From Phycisphaerales bacterium (lineage in GTDB: Bacteria > Planctomycetota > Phycisphaerae > Phycisphaerales > UBA1924): a stretch of DNA of 64,000 nucleotides. The notes below the pieces were generated by a model. That model was given only the letters and a program-made list of their open reading frames with translations, did no database searches and was not told the origin of the DNA. The position numbers and the translations under genes are program-made. Below are positions 25,987 to 33,309 of this stretch, piece after piece. Position 1 is the first letter of the stretch. Each line of letters begins with the position of its first letter. Location: assembly GCA_013360675.1 (NCBI GenBank), contig JABWBB010000004.1:1-64000 (forward strand), read 5' to 3'.

Positions 25987-26015
25987 TTGCGACGCACCGG
26001 GTTTGGCGATAGCAT
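25987..26015 (+). promoter_or_regulatory. Promoter TTGCGA-N17-TAGCAT for the PAS-LuxR leader
   Basis: TTGCGA (25987-25992) and TAGCAT (26010-26015) are 17 bases apart. An inverted repeat, CGCACC (25993-25998) and GGTGCG (26022-26027), brackets the -10. The promoter lies about 170 bases ahead of the first regulator gene. Confidence 0.55.
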
Positions 26016-26022
26016 GGACGTG

Positions 26023-26082
26023 GTGCGAATTAATCGTCGCGCGGTGGAACGCCTGTTGCTGCGACGCCGTGTCAGTCTTTGA
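26023..26082 (+). CDS. Possible 19-residue Arg-rich leader peptide
   Basis: A GTG seven bases after the -10 opens a short frame encoding 19 residues, seven of them arginine, and ends in TGA. The preceding in-frame GTG at 26020 would add one residue. Its position at the predicted 5' end, in a long leader with a downstream hairpin, resembles attenuation leader peptides. There is no ribosome-binding site, so it would have to be translated as a leaderless frame. It may be chance. Confidence 0.3.
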   Translation: MRINRRAVERLLLRRRVSL

Positions 26083-26113
26083 CAGCGGGCTTTTTCGCGG
26101 GGACTGAGTACCT

Positions 26114-26136
26114 TGCACCGTCGCAAGCACGGTGCA
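26114..26136 (+). repeat. Leader hairpin TGCACCGT / ACGGTGCA
   Basis: A perfect eight-base stem with loop CGCAAGC lies between the short Arg-rich frame and the first regulator gene. It has no U-tract. Its GCACC arm could also pair with GGTGCG near the transcript start, so alternative structures are possible. Confidence 0.4.
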
Positions 26137-26190
26137 CCATGGAGACCGCGTGAAGCCCTGTCCGGAGTCTACCCCGGAGGATGGGTGCCC

Positions 26191-26859
26191 ATGGCGGACA
26201 TTGAATCGATCGCCGGTGATTCTGTGGCGATGTCGCCCCAAAACTTTGCGCCGTTCGACGGCCTGCCCCATCAGGTGGCGGTGGCCTGGTCAGAGGATTT
26301 TTCGCTCCTCTGGTGCAACCACGAGTTCGCCGCCCAGCGGGACAGCACCCCCGCGGAGCTGGTGGGCCGTTCGTTTTATTCAATCCTGCCCGGCCCCGCG
26401 GTAGAAGAGCGGCGAGAGCTGCTCACGCCAGCGATCCGTGATCGTCGAAAGGTCAGCTACATGCAGGTCTGGCGGGGGATGCGCTGCCTGACGCGGGCCT
26501 GGCCGCTCGATATGAGCGCCTTTGCAAAGCGTGGGTGCTTTGTGGTGACACAGCCCGCGCTCTTCAATGGCACGACTCTGCCCAATGTGCCGATGGTGCG
26601 CACGCCCGATCTGGGGCTGTTCGAGGACCTGACCGATCGGGAACTCGAGGTGTTGTACCTTCTGGCCGACGGGCACTCCGCCAAGGAGGTCGCGACGATG
26701 CTGCATCGATCCGTGCGCACGATCGAGAACCACACCGGCGCGATCCATGCCAAGCTGAAGATCACGCGGCGATCGGAGTTGACGCGCTTGGTGGTGGAGC
26801 ATGGCTTGCTCTCCTTCACCCCCGAGCAGTGGGCCTCGATCATCAAGAGCGCCGCCTGA
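26191..26859 (+). CDS. PAS-like/LuxR-type transcriptional regulator, copy 1
   Basis: This 222-residue protein has a PAS-like sensor domain (about 20-125: AVAWSEDFSLLWCNHEFAAQ, then GRSFYSILPG). A LuxR-type helix-turn-helix follows at the C-terminus: LTDRELEVLYLLADG, SAKEVATMLHRSVRTIENH and AIHAKLKI. No phosphoacceptor receiver domain is present, so it should sense a small molecule or protein through the PAS part. It is followed by a paralogue at 27008 with the same architecture, including the closing FTPEQWASIIKSAA against FTREEWAKIVEQAA. The ATG at 26191 has GGAGG ten bases upstream; a GTG at 26185 is an alternative. Confidence 0.88.
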   Translation: MADIESIAGDSVAMSPQNFAPFDGLPHQVAVAWSEDFSLLWCNHEFAAQRDSTPAELVGRSFYSILPGPAVEERRELLTPAIRDRRKVSYMQVWRGMRCLTRAWPLDMSAFAKRGCFVVTQPALFNGTTLPNVPMVRTPDLGLFEDLTDRELEVLYLLADGHSAKEVATMLHRSVRTIENHTGAIHAKLKITRRSELTRLVVEHGLLSFTPEQWASIIKSAA

Positions 26860-27007
26860 TGCGTGGCGCGTATTGCGCATACATCGCTATCGGGCGTGAA
26901 GCGTGAAACTACGCGGAATTGCCTGCTGCGCACGCGTGGAATGGAATTCTGAGTAGGCATGGCTAGAACACTCTGGTGCATCAGTTGTGGGTGCATGGAG
27001 TTTATCT

Positions 27008-27664
27008 ATGAACAATCTCGGGTATGCCATGCAATCAGATTCGTTTGTCTCTCCGGCGATGTATGCGCCGTTGGATGGCTTGCCTCATTCTGCGGCCTTC
27101 GCGATCTCCACCCGGCAAGAGTTGCTCTGGTCGAACGCGGCCTTTGCCTCGCTCGTGGGCCAGAAGCCCGCAATGGGGAGTTCACTGCTTGGAATGTTTC
27201 CGGTAGCAGTCACGCGGCAACTCGAATCTGCGTTGCTCGGCGGGATTACCGAACCCGCCAGCGTTGTACAGATGGTCCGCGGGCGTCGTTCATATGTCCG
27301 CACCTGGCCCCTCGATCCGGCCGCTTTCGGCACTCGCGGGCTCTTTGTGATGATCGAGCCGGCCCTTCTGCGCACGCCTTCTGAACAGACCTTTCCGCTG
27401 GTCGTGGCTTCAGATCTGGGAGAACTCGAGCCGCTCAGCCGGCGTGAGCTTGAGGTTCTCTGGTTCACCGCGGCGGGGCTTTCCGCCGCCGAAACCGCCG
27501 AAACGCTTTCCCGCTCGGTCCGCACCGTCGAGAACCACATCGCCAGTGTGCACAACAAGCTCGGGGTCTCTCGACGCGCAGAACTCACCCGATTCGCCGT
27601 CGAGCACGGCGTGCTGGCCTTCACCCGCGAGGAGTGGGCAAAGATCGTCGAGCAGGCGGCGTAG
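27008..27664 (+). CDS. PAS-like/LuxR-type transcriptional regulator, copy 2
   Basis: This 218-residue paralogue of the preceding regulator has the same order: FAPLDGLPH-like start (here YAPLDGLPHSAAFAIS), PAS-like core, RTWPLDPAAFGTRGLFV, and a C-terminal LuxR helix-turn-helix (LSRRELEVLWFTAAGLS, SVRTVENH, SVHNKLGVSRRAEL). The recognition helix region is nearly identical between the copies, while the sensor halves differ. They may bind similar DNA sites in response to different signals (inference). GGAG lies eight bases before the ATG at 27008. The gene could be co-transcribed with copy 1 across a 148-base gap. Confidence 0.88.
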   Translation: MNNLGYAMQSDSFVSPAMYAPLDGLPHSAAFAISTRQELLWSNAAFASLVGQKPAMGSSLLGMFPVAVTRQLESALLGGITEPASVVQMVRGRRSYVRTWPLDPAAFGTRGLFVMIEPALLRTPSEQTFPLVVASDLGELEPLSRRELEVLWFTAAGLSAAETAETLSRSVRTVENHIASVHNKLGVSRRAELTRFAVEHGVLAFTREEWAKIVEQAA

Positions 27665-27777
27665 GGACGCCCCAGGGTCGCTCGCCACGAGGCCAGTTCG
27701 AGGCATCATTCCTCCTCCCCCAGGCCCTGTGCCCCTCATACCCTGTCCTCAACGCACTCACGCATGAAGGATGGGCG

Positions 27778-28647
27778 ATGCCGTCACGCGCTACCACGAA
27801 GAAGAAGCCGAACACAAAGCGAACGACGCGAGCGGTTCGAATCGCCGCGACGCCGATGCCCGACGTGCAGGCCGGGGCGGATCGGCGTCAGGTGGCGATC
27901 GACCGCGTGGGTGTGAAGGACGTGACCTACCCGATCCGCCTGCGGATGCCCGGGGGGGGCGAGCAGACGACGGTGGCGAGCGTGAACATGTATGTGGCCC
28001 TGCCGCACCACCAGAAGGGGACGCACATGAGCCGCTTCCTGGAGGTGCTCAACGAGCACGCCTGCGAGCCGCTGACCCCCAACCGGATCCCGGCGATCGC
28101 GCGGTCGATCCGGCGCAGGCTCAGCGCCGAGGTGGCCCACTTCGAGGCCCGATTCAAATACTTCATCCGCAAGCCCGCGCCCGTCACGGGCCAGCCGGGG
28201 TTGATGGACTACGACGTGACGTTCGAGTGCACGGCGAACCACGACGTCGATTTCGTGATGAGCGTGGCCGCCCCGGCGACGAGCCTGTGCCCCTGCTCGA
28301 AGGAGATCAGCCTCTACGGGGCGCACAACCAGCGCTGCCGCATCGAGGCCAAGGTCCGCTTCAACGGGACGTTGTGGATCGAGGAACTGGTGGAATCGCT
28401 CGAGAAGGCGGCGAGTTGCCCGGTCTTTGCCGTGCTCAAGCGACCCGACGAGAAGTGGGTGACCGAGAAGGCCTTCGAGAACCCCAAGTTCGTCGAGGAC
28501 ATCGTCCGTGATCTGGCCCTGGGGCTCGACGCCCACCCGCGAATCACCTGGTATTCGATCAACTCGGAGAACTACGAGTCGATCCACAACCACAGCGCCT
28601 ACGCCCAGATCACCCGCGACAAGGCCGAGACCGGTCGGAACCACTGA
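27778..28647 (+). CDS. folE2: GTP cyclohydrolase FolE2 (type IB)
   Basis: This 289-residue enzyme converts GTP to dihydroneopterin triphosphate, the first step of folate and queuosine synthesis. It belongs to the zinc-flexible type IB group. Recognisable stretches are GVKDVTYPIRLR, ASVNMYVALPHHQKGTHMSRF with the conserved His-Met-Ser-Arg, and SLCPCSKEISLYGAHNQR containing the metal-site cysteine. An Arg/Lys-rich N-terminal extension precedes the core. AAGGA about six bases before the ATG at 27778 decides the start; the upstream extension of the frame overlaps the previous gene and is not conserved-looking. No other folate gene is adjacent. Confidence 0.92.
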   Translation: MPSRATTKKKPNTKRTTRAVRIAATPMPDVQAGADRRQVAIDRVGVKDVTYPIRLRMPGGGEQTTVASVNMYVALPHHQKGTHMSRFLEVLNEHACEPLTPNRIPAIARSIRRRLSAEVAHFEARFKYFIRKPAPVTGQPGLMDYDVTFECTANHDVDFVMSVAAPATSLCPCSKEISLYGAHNQRCRIEAKVRFNGTLWIEELVESLEKAASCPVFAVLKRPDEKWVTEKAFENPKFVEDIVRDLALGLDAHPRITWYSINSENYESIHNHSAYAQITRDKAETGRNH

Positions 28648-28745
28648 CGCCGCGGTGGGCGTTGCGCCGATCCATAGGATGATCGCCGACGAAGCGGGGG
28701 CGCTGTTCCCACGCCGACGGCGTTGACCGACCCGGGATCCTTGCG

Positions 28746-31193
28746 GTGCTGGCACGCCTCATACCGAGCATGTTTCAGCGTCGGCTGCTGCTGCTGGCCA
28801 CGGCGGCGGTGGGGGCGCTGGGGGTGCTGGGGTTTCAACTCGGGCACCTGACGCTCTCGCGCGGGGCCGAGCACCGGCGGGCGGCGGAAGAACGCCTGAT
28901 CCGACGCCACTGGACGCCCACGGTCCGGGGGAGCATCCTCGATCGCAAGGGGCGGGTGCTGGCGCAGGACCGCCCCAGTTACGACATCGCGGTCGACTAT
29001 CGCGTCATCACGGGGGATTGGGCGTGGGACAGGGCGTCGGTCGCCGCACGTCGGCGTGCCGGCGGGGCCTGGTTCGACATGACCAGCGATCAGCGGACCG
29101 AGGAGATCGCCGCGCTGTTGCCGACCTATCGCGTGCACCTCGAGAGGGCGTGGGACGAACTGGCCCGTCTGGCGGGGATGGAGCGTGCCGCCCTCGACAA
29201 GGCGGCCTCCGAGGTTCGACGCGAGGTCGAGGGGCGGCATGCCTACACGGTGCGAGTCCGCAAGGAGAAGGAATACGCCACCCTGGCCGAGCGGGGCGAA
29301 GCCCGGACCCCCGAGGTCGAGCGGGCGATCGAACGCCGCGCGGGGCAGGAGATCGCCGAGCAGCGTTCACCCCACGTGCTGGTGCGGCGGGTCAACGACG
29401 AGGTGGGGTTCGCGGCCCGCTTCCTGGCCGATGAAGAGGTCGACCTGGATCTGGCCGGGGCGAGCGGTTCAGAGGGGGCATGGACCGATCGCGTGCCGCG
29501 GATGCCCGGGATGCGGGTTCACGACGCGGGGGATCGGGATTACCCGATGGAGTCGCTGCTGGTCGAGGTGGACCGCTCCACCCTGCCCGGGCCGCTGCGG
29601 GGAGAGGGACGCGCGGAAGTGCGCGTGGACGGTCTGGCGGCCCACGTGCTGGGCACCATGCGCGATCGGCTGTTCGGCACCACGACCGATCCGACCACGG
29701 GCAAGGTGACACCGGGCGACGCCGACGCGCGGCGGCTGTATCTGGGCACCGATCTGGCTGCCGCCACGCGGGCGATGGGGGCCGACGGGCAGGACCTTGG
29801 CGCGTATCGCGAGGGTGATCGCGTGGGGGCGACGGGGGTTGAAGCCTCGCGTGAACATGCGCTGCGTGGTTTGCGTGGCGTGCAGACGCGCCATCTCGAC
29901 ACCGATGCGCGTGATTACGTGCCCAGCGTGCCCGGGCGTGACGTCTCGCTCACAATCGACATCATGCTCCAGGCGCGGGTGCAGGCCGTGATGACGCCAG
30001 AACTAGGGCTCTCGGTCATCCAGCCCTGGCACGCGACCCAGCGCGTCGACGAGCACGGGAACCTCATCCCCGGCGTGCGGCCCGACGGCTCGCCGCTCTA
30101 TGGGGCGGCGGTGGTGCTGGACATCGACAGCGGCGAGATCCTGGCGATGGTCTCGACGCCGACCTTTACGCGGCAGCAACTGCGCGAGCGGCCCGAGACG
30201 ATCTTCGGCTCGGGCGCCGAGGTGCTGGTGACCACGCCCTGGATCAACCGGGCGGTGCAGAAGGCGTACCAGCCCGGGTCGATCGTGAAGAGCCTGCTGC
30301 TGGCCGAGGCGGTGACGCACGGGAACTATCGCCCCGAGCAGCGGATCGAGTGCACGGGGTACCTGTTCCCCGAGCGTCCCGGCTCGCACCGGTGCTGGAT
30401 CTTCAAGCGCAGCCGCACCACGCACAACGCGCAGCTCGGGCACGATCTCGACGGGGCCGAGGCGTTGATGGTCTCGTGCAACATCTTCTTCTTCACGATC
30501 GGGCGTCGCATGGGCCCCGAGGGGATCGCCGACGCCTTCAAGGACTTTGGCGTAGGGCAGATGTTCGGGCTGGGGCTTGCTCGCGCAGGGCAGGAGATCG
30601 AATCGGAGTTTCCCGGACGCCTGGGCTCGATGGGGGATGACCCCCGCGGCGCGGACCTGACGATCGGCGACGCGATCCAGATGGGCATCGGGCAGGGGCC
30701 TGTGCTGTGGACGCCCCTGCACGCGGCCAATGCCTACGCCACGCTGGCGCGTCACGGGGTGTGGGTGCAGCCGCGCCTGATGCTCGACGCCCCGCGGGTC
30801 GAGCCGCGCAATCTCGGGCTGGATGAGCGGGGCGTGCGGATGGCGATGGAGGGACTGCGTCTGTCGGTGAACTCGAACACGGGCACGGGGCACCACATCA
30901 CGATGGACGGGCGCAACGAGCCGATCTTCAACGCGCCGGGGGTCAAGGTGTGGGGCAAGACGGGGACGGCCGCCGCCGAGCCCATCCGTGGTGACCCCGA
31001 CGGGGCCGAGGGACCGCTCGCGCGACAGATCCTCGAGGCGGGGGATCACTCGTGGTTCGTGGTGATGGTCGGACGCGATCGCCCGCGATATGTGATCAGC
31101 GTGGTGAGCGACTATGGCGGCTCGGGGGGCAAGGTGTCGGGGCCGATTACCAACCAGATCATCCACGCGCTGATCCACGAGGGGTACCTGTAG
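28746..31193 (+). CDS. mrdA: Penicillin-binding protein 2 (elongation transpeptidase)
   Basis: This 815-residue class B penicillin-binding protein cross-links peptidoglycan during cell elongation with RodA. One N-terminal membrane helix (LLLLATAAVGALGVLGF) is followed by the pedestal domain starting TVRGSILDRKGRVLAQD. The transpeptidase domain has the serine motif PGSIVK, the SCN motif in MVSCNIFFF, and KTGTAA. It is about 180 residues longer than the typical 630, mostly from an Arg/Glu-rich insert in the pedestal (about residues 75-240). It is one base from rodA, confirming the elongasome pairing. The GTG start has no good ribosome-binding site. Confidence 0.93.
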   Translation: MLARLIPSMFQRRLLLLATAAVGALGVLGFQLGHLTLSRGAEHRRAAEERLIRRHWTPTVRGSILDRKGRVLAQDRPSYDIAVDYRVITGDWAWDRASVAARRRAGGAWFDMTSDQRTEEIAALLPTYRVHLERAWDELARLAGMERAALDKAASEVRREVEGRHAYTVRVRKEKEYATLAERGEARTPEVERAIERRAGQEIAEQRSPHVLVRRVNDEVGFAARFLADEEVDLDLAGASGSEGAWTDRVPRMPGMRVHDAGDRDYPMESLLVEVDRSTLPGPLRGEGRAEVRVDGLAAHVLGTMRDRLFGTTTDPTTGKVTPGDADARRLYLGTDLAAATRAMGADGQDLGAYREGDRVGATGVEASREHALRGLRGVQTRHLDTDARDYVPSVPGRDVSLTIDIMLQARVQAVMTPELGLSVIQPWHATQRVDEHGNLIPGVRPDGSPLYGAAVVLDIDSGEILAMVSTPTFTRQQLRERPETIFGSGAEVLVTTPWINRAVQKAYQPGSIVKSLLLAEAVTHGNYRPEQRIECTGYLFPERPGSHRCWIFKRSRTTHNAQLGHDLDGAEALMVSCNIFFFTIGRRMGPEGIADAFKDFGVGQMFGLGLARAGQEIESEFPGRLGSMGDDPRGADLTIGDAIQMGIGQGPVLWTPLHAANAYATLARHGVWVQPRLMLDAPRVEPRNLGLDERGVRMAMEGLRLSVNSNTGTGHHITMDGRNEPIFNAPGVKVWGKTGTAAAEPIRGDPDGAEGPLARQILEAGDHSWFVVMVGRDRPRYVISVVSDYGGSGGKVSGPITNQIIHALIHEGYL

Positions 31194-31194
31194 C

Positions 31195-32418
31195 GTGGCA
31201 TCGTCACGGGCCAGCGCGGGCGGGTGGGGTATCGTCGCGGGCGTGCGCGCGCTGGCGGGCCTGGCGCGGGGCGTGGGGCCCGCGTGGCTGACGGTGCTCG
31301 CTTCGCTGGGGCTCTCGCTGATCGGGATCCACGCGATCGACGTGGCCGACGCGCTCAAGGGGGGTGAGGGCGTGCTGGGGGTGGCCGCCCTCAAGCAGGC
31401 GGCGTCGCTGGGGGTGGGGGTGGCGGGGGCGGTGCTGATCGCCCTGCCGCACTATCGCGTGCTGGGGGTGGCGTCGTGGGTGCTGCTGGGCGTGTCGCTG
31501 GTGATGATGGTGTTTCTGCTGGTGCCGGGGGTGCCCACGTCGATCGTGCGGGCGCGGAACGGCGCGCGGAGCTGGATCGACCTTGGACCCATCGATCTGC
31601 AGCCGTCGGAACTGGCCAAGATCGCGTATGTGCTGGCGCTGGCCTGGTACCTGCGCTATCGCGACAATCACCGGACGGTGGTGGGGCTGCTGCCCCCCGC
31701 ACTCATCACGGGGCTGCCCGTCGCGCTGATCATGCTCCAGCCCGACCTTGGCACGGCGTCGCTCTTCATCCCCGCGCTCTTTGCGGTGCTGGTGGCGGCG
31801 GGGGCGAAACTCAAGCATCTGGCGGTGATCGTGCTCATCGCGGCGATGGCCGCCCCGGCGTCGTACCCCTTCCTCAAGCCCCACCAGCAGCAGCGCATCA
31901 AGGGGCTGCTGCTCCAGATCCGGGGCGACACCAGCGCGGACCAGGACATCAACATGCAGTCGGTGACGGCTCAGCGCCTGGCCGGGGCGGGCATGGCCGC
32001 GGGGCTGCCCGAAGAACGCGCCCGTTTGCTGCTTCATTACAACCCGCTGCCCGAACGCCACAACGACATGGTCTTTGCGGTGATCTGCAACCGGTTCGGC
32101 TGGGCGGGGGGCGTGCTGACGCTGGGGCTGTACGGCGTGTGGATCGTGGGGGCGCTGCTGACGAGCGCGACCTGCCGCGAACCCTTCGGGCGGCTCGTGC
32201 CCGTGGGGCTGACGGGGTTCATCGTGGCGCAGGTCTTTGTGAACGTGGGGATGAACCTGGGGATCGTGCCCATCATCGGGATCACCCTGCCCTACGTGAG
32301 TCTGGGCGGATCGTCGTTGGTGACGGTCTGGCTGATGACCGGGCTGATCGCCTCGGTCGCGCTGCGACGCCCGAGGCTGGGCCAACGCCACAGTTTCGAG
32401 TTCGACCGGGATGACTGA
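31195..32418 (+). CDS. rodA: RodA peptidoglycan glycosyltransferase
   Basis: This 407-residue SEDS-family polymerase has about ten membrane helices. Family signatures are GARSWIDLGPIDLQPSELAK, MLQPDLGTASLF, LPERHNDMVFAVI and the C-terminal GITLPYVSLGGSSL. It polymerises lipid II as the partner of PBP2, which is encoded directly upstream. The GTG start follows the mrdA stop by one base, so translation is probably coupled. Together with ftsW at 3245 the organism has two SEDS polymerases, one for each of elongation and division by standard reasoning. Confidence 0.93.
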   Translation: MASSRASAGGWGIVAGVRALAGLARGVGPAWLTVLASLGLSLIGIHAIDVADALKGGEGVLGVAALKQAASLGVGVAGAVLIALPHYRVLGVASWVLLGVSLVMMVFLLVPGVPTSIVRARNGARSWIDLGPIDLQPSELAKIAYVLALAWYLRYRDNHRTVVGLLPPALITGLPVALIMLQPDLGTASLFIPALFAVLVAAGAKLKHLAVIVLIAAMAAPASYPFLKPHQQQRIKGLLLQIRGDTSADQDINMQSVTAQRLAGAGMAAGLPEERARLLLHYNPLPERHNDMVFAVICNRFGWAGGVLTLGLYGVWIVGALLTSATCREPFGRLVPVGLTGFIVAQVFVNVGMNLGIVPIIGITLPYVSLGGSSLVTVWLMTGLIASVALRRPRLGQRHSFEFDRDD

Positions 32419-32445
32419 TCGGGCCGGGTGGCTCGTTCCGGGGGC

Positions 32446-32451
32446 TACGCT
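32446..32451 (+). promoter_or_regulatory. -10 element TACGCT near the rsmG start
   Basis: TACGCT lies seven bases before an in-frame ATG at 32459. This suggests that rsmG has its own leaderless transcript besides read-through from mrdA-rodA. Confidence 0.35.
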
Positions 32452-32458
32452 CTGCGTG

Positions 32459-33268
32459 ATGGCCAGAAAGCCCGAACCTGCGCGACGCCCGCCCCCGGAT
32501 GACGCCCTGCCTGTGCCTGCGCCGCTCGAGCCGCCCGCATGGCTGGGCGAGGAGGCGGGCGCGATCGGGGTCGAGTTCGAGCCGGGCGAGGCCCAGCGAC
32601 TGGGGGCCTACCTGGCCTTGCTCTTCCAGGCCAACACCACCATGAACCTGACCAGCGTGACCGAGCCCGACGCGGCGTGGCGCCGGCACATCCTCGATTC
32701 GCTCACGCTAGTGGGGGCCCTGATCGATCTGCCCGAGGGGTCGAGCGTGGTGGATGTGGGGAGCGGCGGGGGCTTGCCGGGCTTGCCGCTGGCGATCTGC
32801 ATGCCCGGGCTGAAGTTCACGCTGCTCGAGGCAACGGGGAAGAAGGCCGAGTTTCTGCGCCGAGCCGTGGCCGCCCTGGATCTGCGCCATGTCGAGGTCG
32901 TGCAGGAACGGGCCGAGCGGTTCGGGCATGACCGGGGCGTGCGCACGGGGGCGGGACGCGTCGGGATTCGGCGTGAGGCATTCGACGCGGTGACGGCCCG
33001 GGCGGTGGCCAAGCTCGCTTCGCTGGTTGAACTGACCGTGCCCCTGGCCAAGGTGGGGGGGCGCGTGCTGCTGATCAAAGGCGAGAAGGCGACGGCGGAA
33101 TTGGAAGAGGCGACCCCCGCGCTGCACCTGCTCAAAGCCGTGCACGCCCAGACGATCGAGACGCCCTCGGGCAAGATCGTGGTGATCGAAAAGCGTGCGG
33201 CGACGCCGCGGGATTATCCGCGGCGCGACGGCGAGCCCACCCGCTCGCCCCTGGGTGTGAAGGCCTAG
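32459..33268 (+). CDS. rsmG: RsmG (GidB), 16S rRNA G527 methyltransferase
   Basis: This 269-residue SAM-dependent enzyme makes m7G527 in 16S rRNA. The core begins at LGAYLALLFQANTTMNLTSV and continues with RHILDSL. The SAM-binding loop is VDVGSGGGLPGLPLAI, followed by LLEATGKKAEFLR and the DAVTARAVAKL segment, all typical of RsmG. A Pro-rich N-terminal arm of about 40 residues precedes it. An ATG at 32411, overlapping rodA by eight bases, would add 16 residues; I prefer 32459 because of the nearby -10 hexamer and because the extra residues are not conserved-looking. In many bacteria the gene neighbours mnmG, which is not seen here. Confidence 0.9.
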   Translation: MARKPEPARRPPPDDALPVPAPLEPPAWLGEEAGAIGVEFEPGEAQRLGAYLALLFQANTTMNLTSVTEPDAAWRRHILDSLTLVGALIDLPEGSSVVDVGSGGGLPGLPLAICMPGLKFTLLEATGKKAEFLRRAVAALDLRHVEVVQERAERFGHDRGVRTGAGRVGIRREAFDAVTARAVAKLASLVELTVPLAKVGGRVLLIKGEKATAELEEATPALHLLKAVHAQTIETPSGKIVVIEKRAATPRDYPRRDGEPTRSPLGVKA

Positions 33269-33278
33269 CGGGCAGGGG

Positions 33279-33295
33279 ACCCCCGCCGGGGGTTT
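33279..33295 (+). terminator. Short GC hairpin after rsmG
   Basis: CCCCC-GCC-GGGGG followed by TTT lies just before the -10 element of the helicase gene. It could end the rsmG transcript weakly. Confidence 0.35.
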
Positions 33296-33297
33296 CC

Positions 33298-33303
33298 TAC
33301 AGT
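33298..33303 (+). promoter_or_regulatory. -10 element TACAGT, leaderless layout
   Basis: TACAGT ends six bases before the GTG at 33310. CGGCAC between them is not a ribosome-binding site. Confidence 0.45.
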
Positions 33304-33309
33304 CGGCAC

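Noticed and set aside
26896-26990. Operator-like GGAATT words before the second LuxR gene
   Set aside because: The matches are short and imperfect, and no symmetric pair with clear spacing could be defined.
28679-28726. 15-codon frame ending in four Arg ahead of mrdA
   Set aside because: Its ATG overlaps the possible -10 hexamer TAGGAT, so it could not be translated from that promoter, and there is no Shine-Dalgarno sequence.
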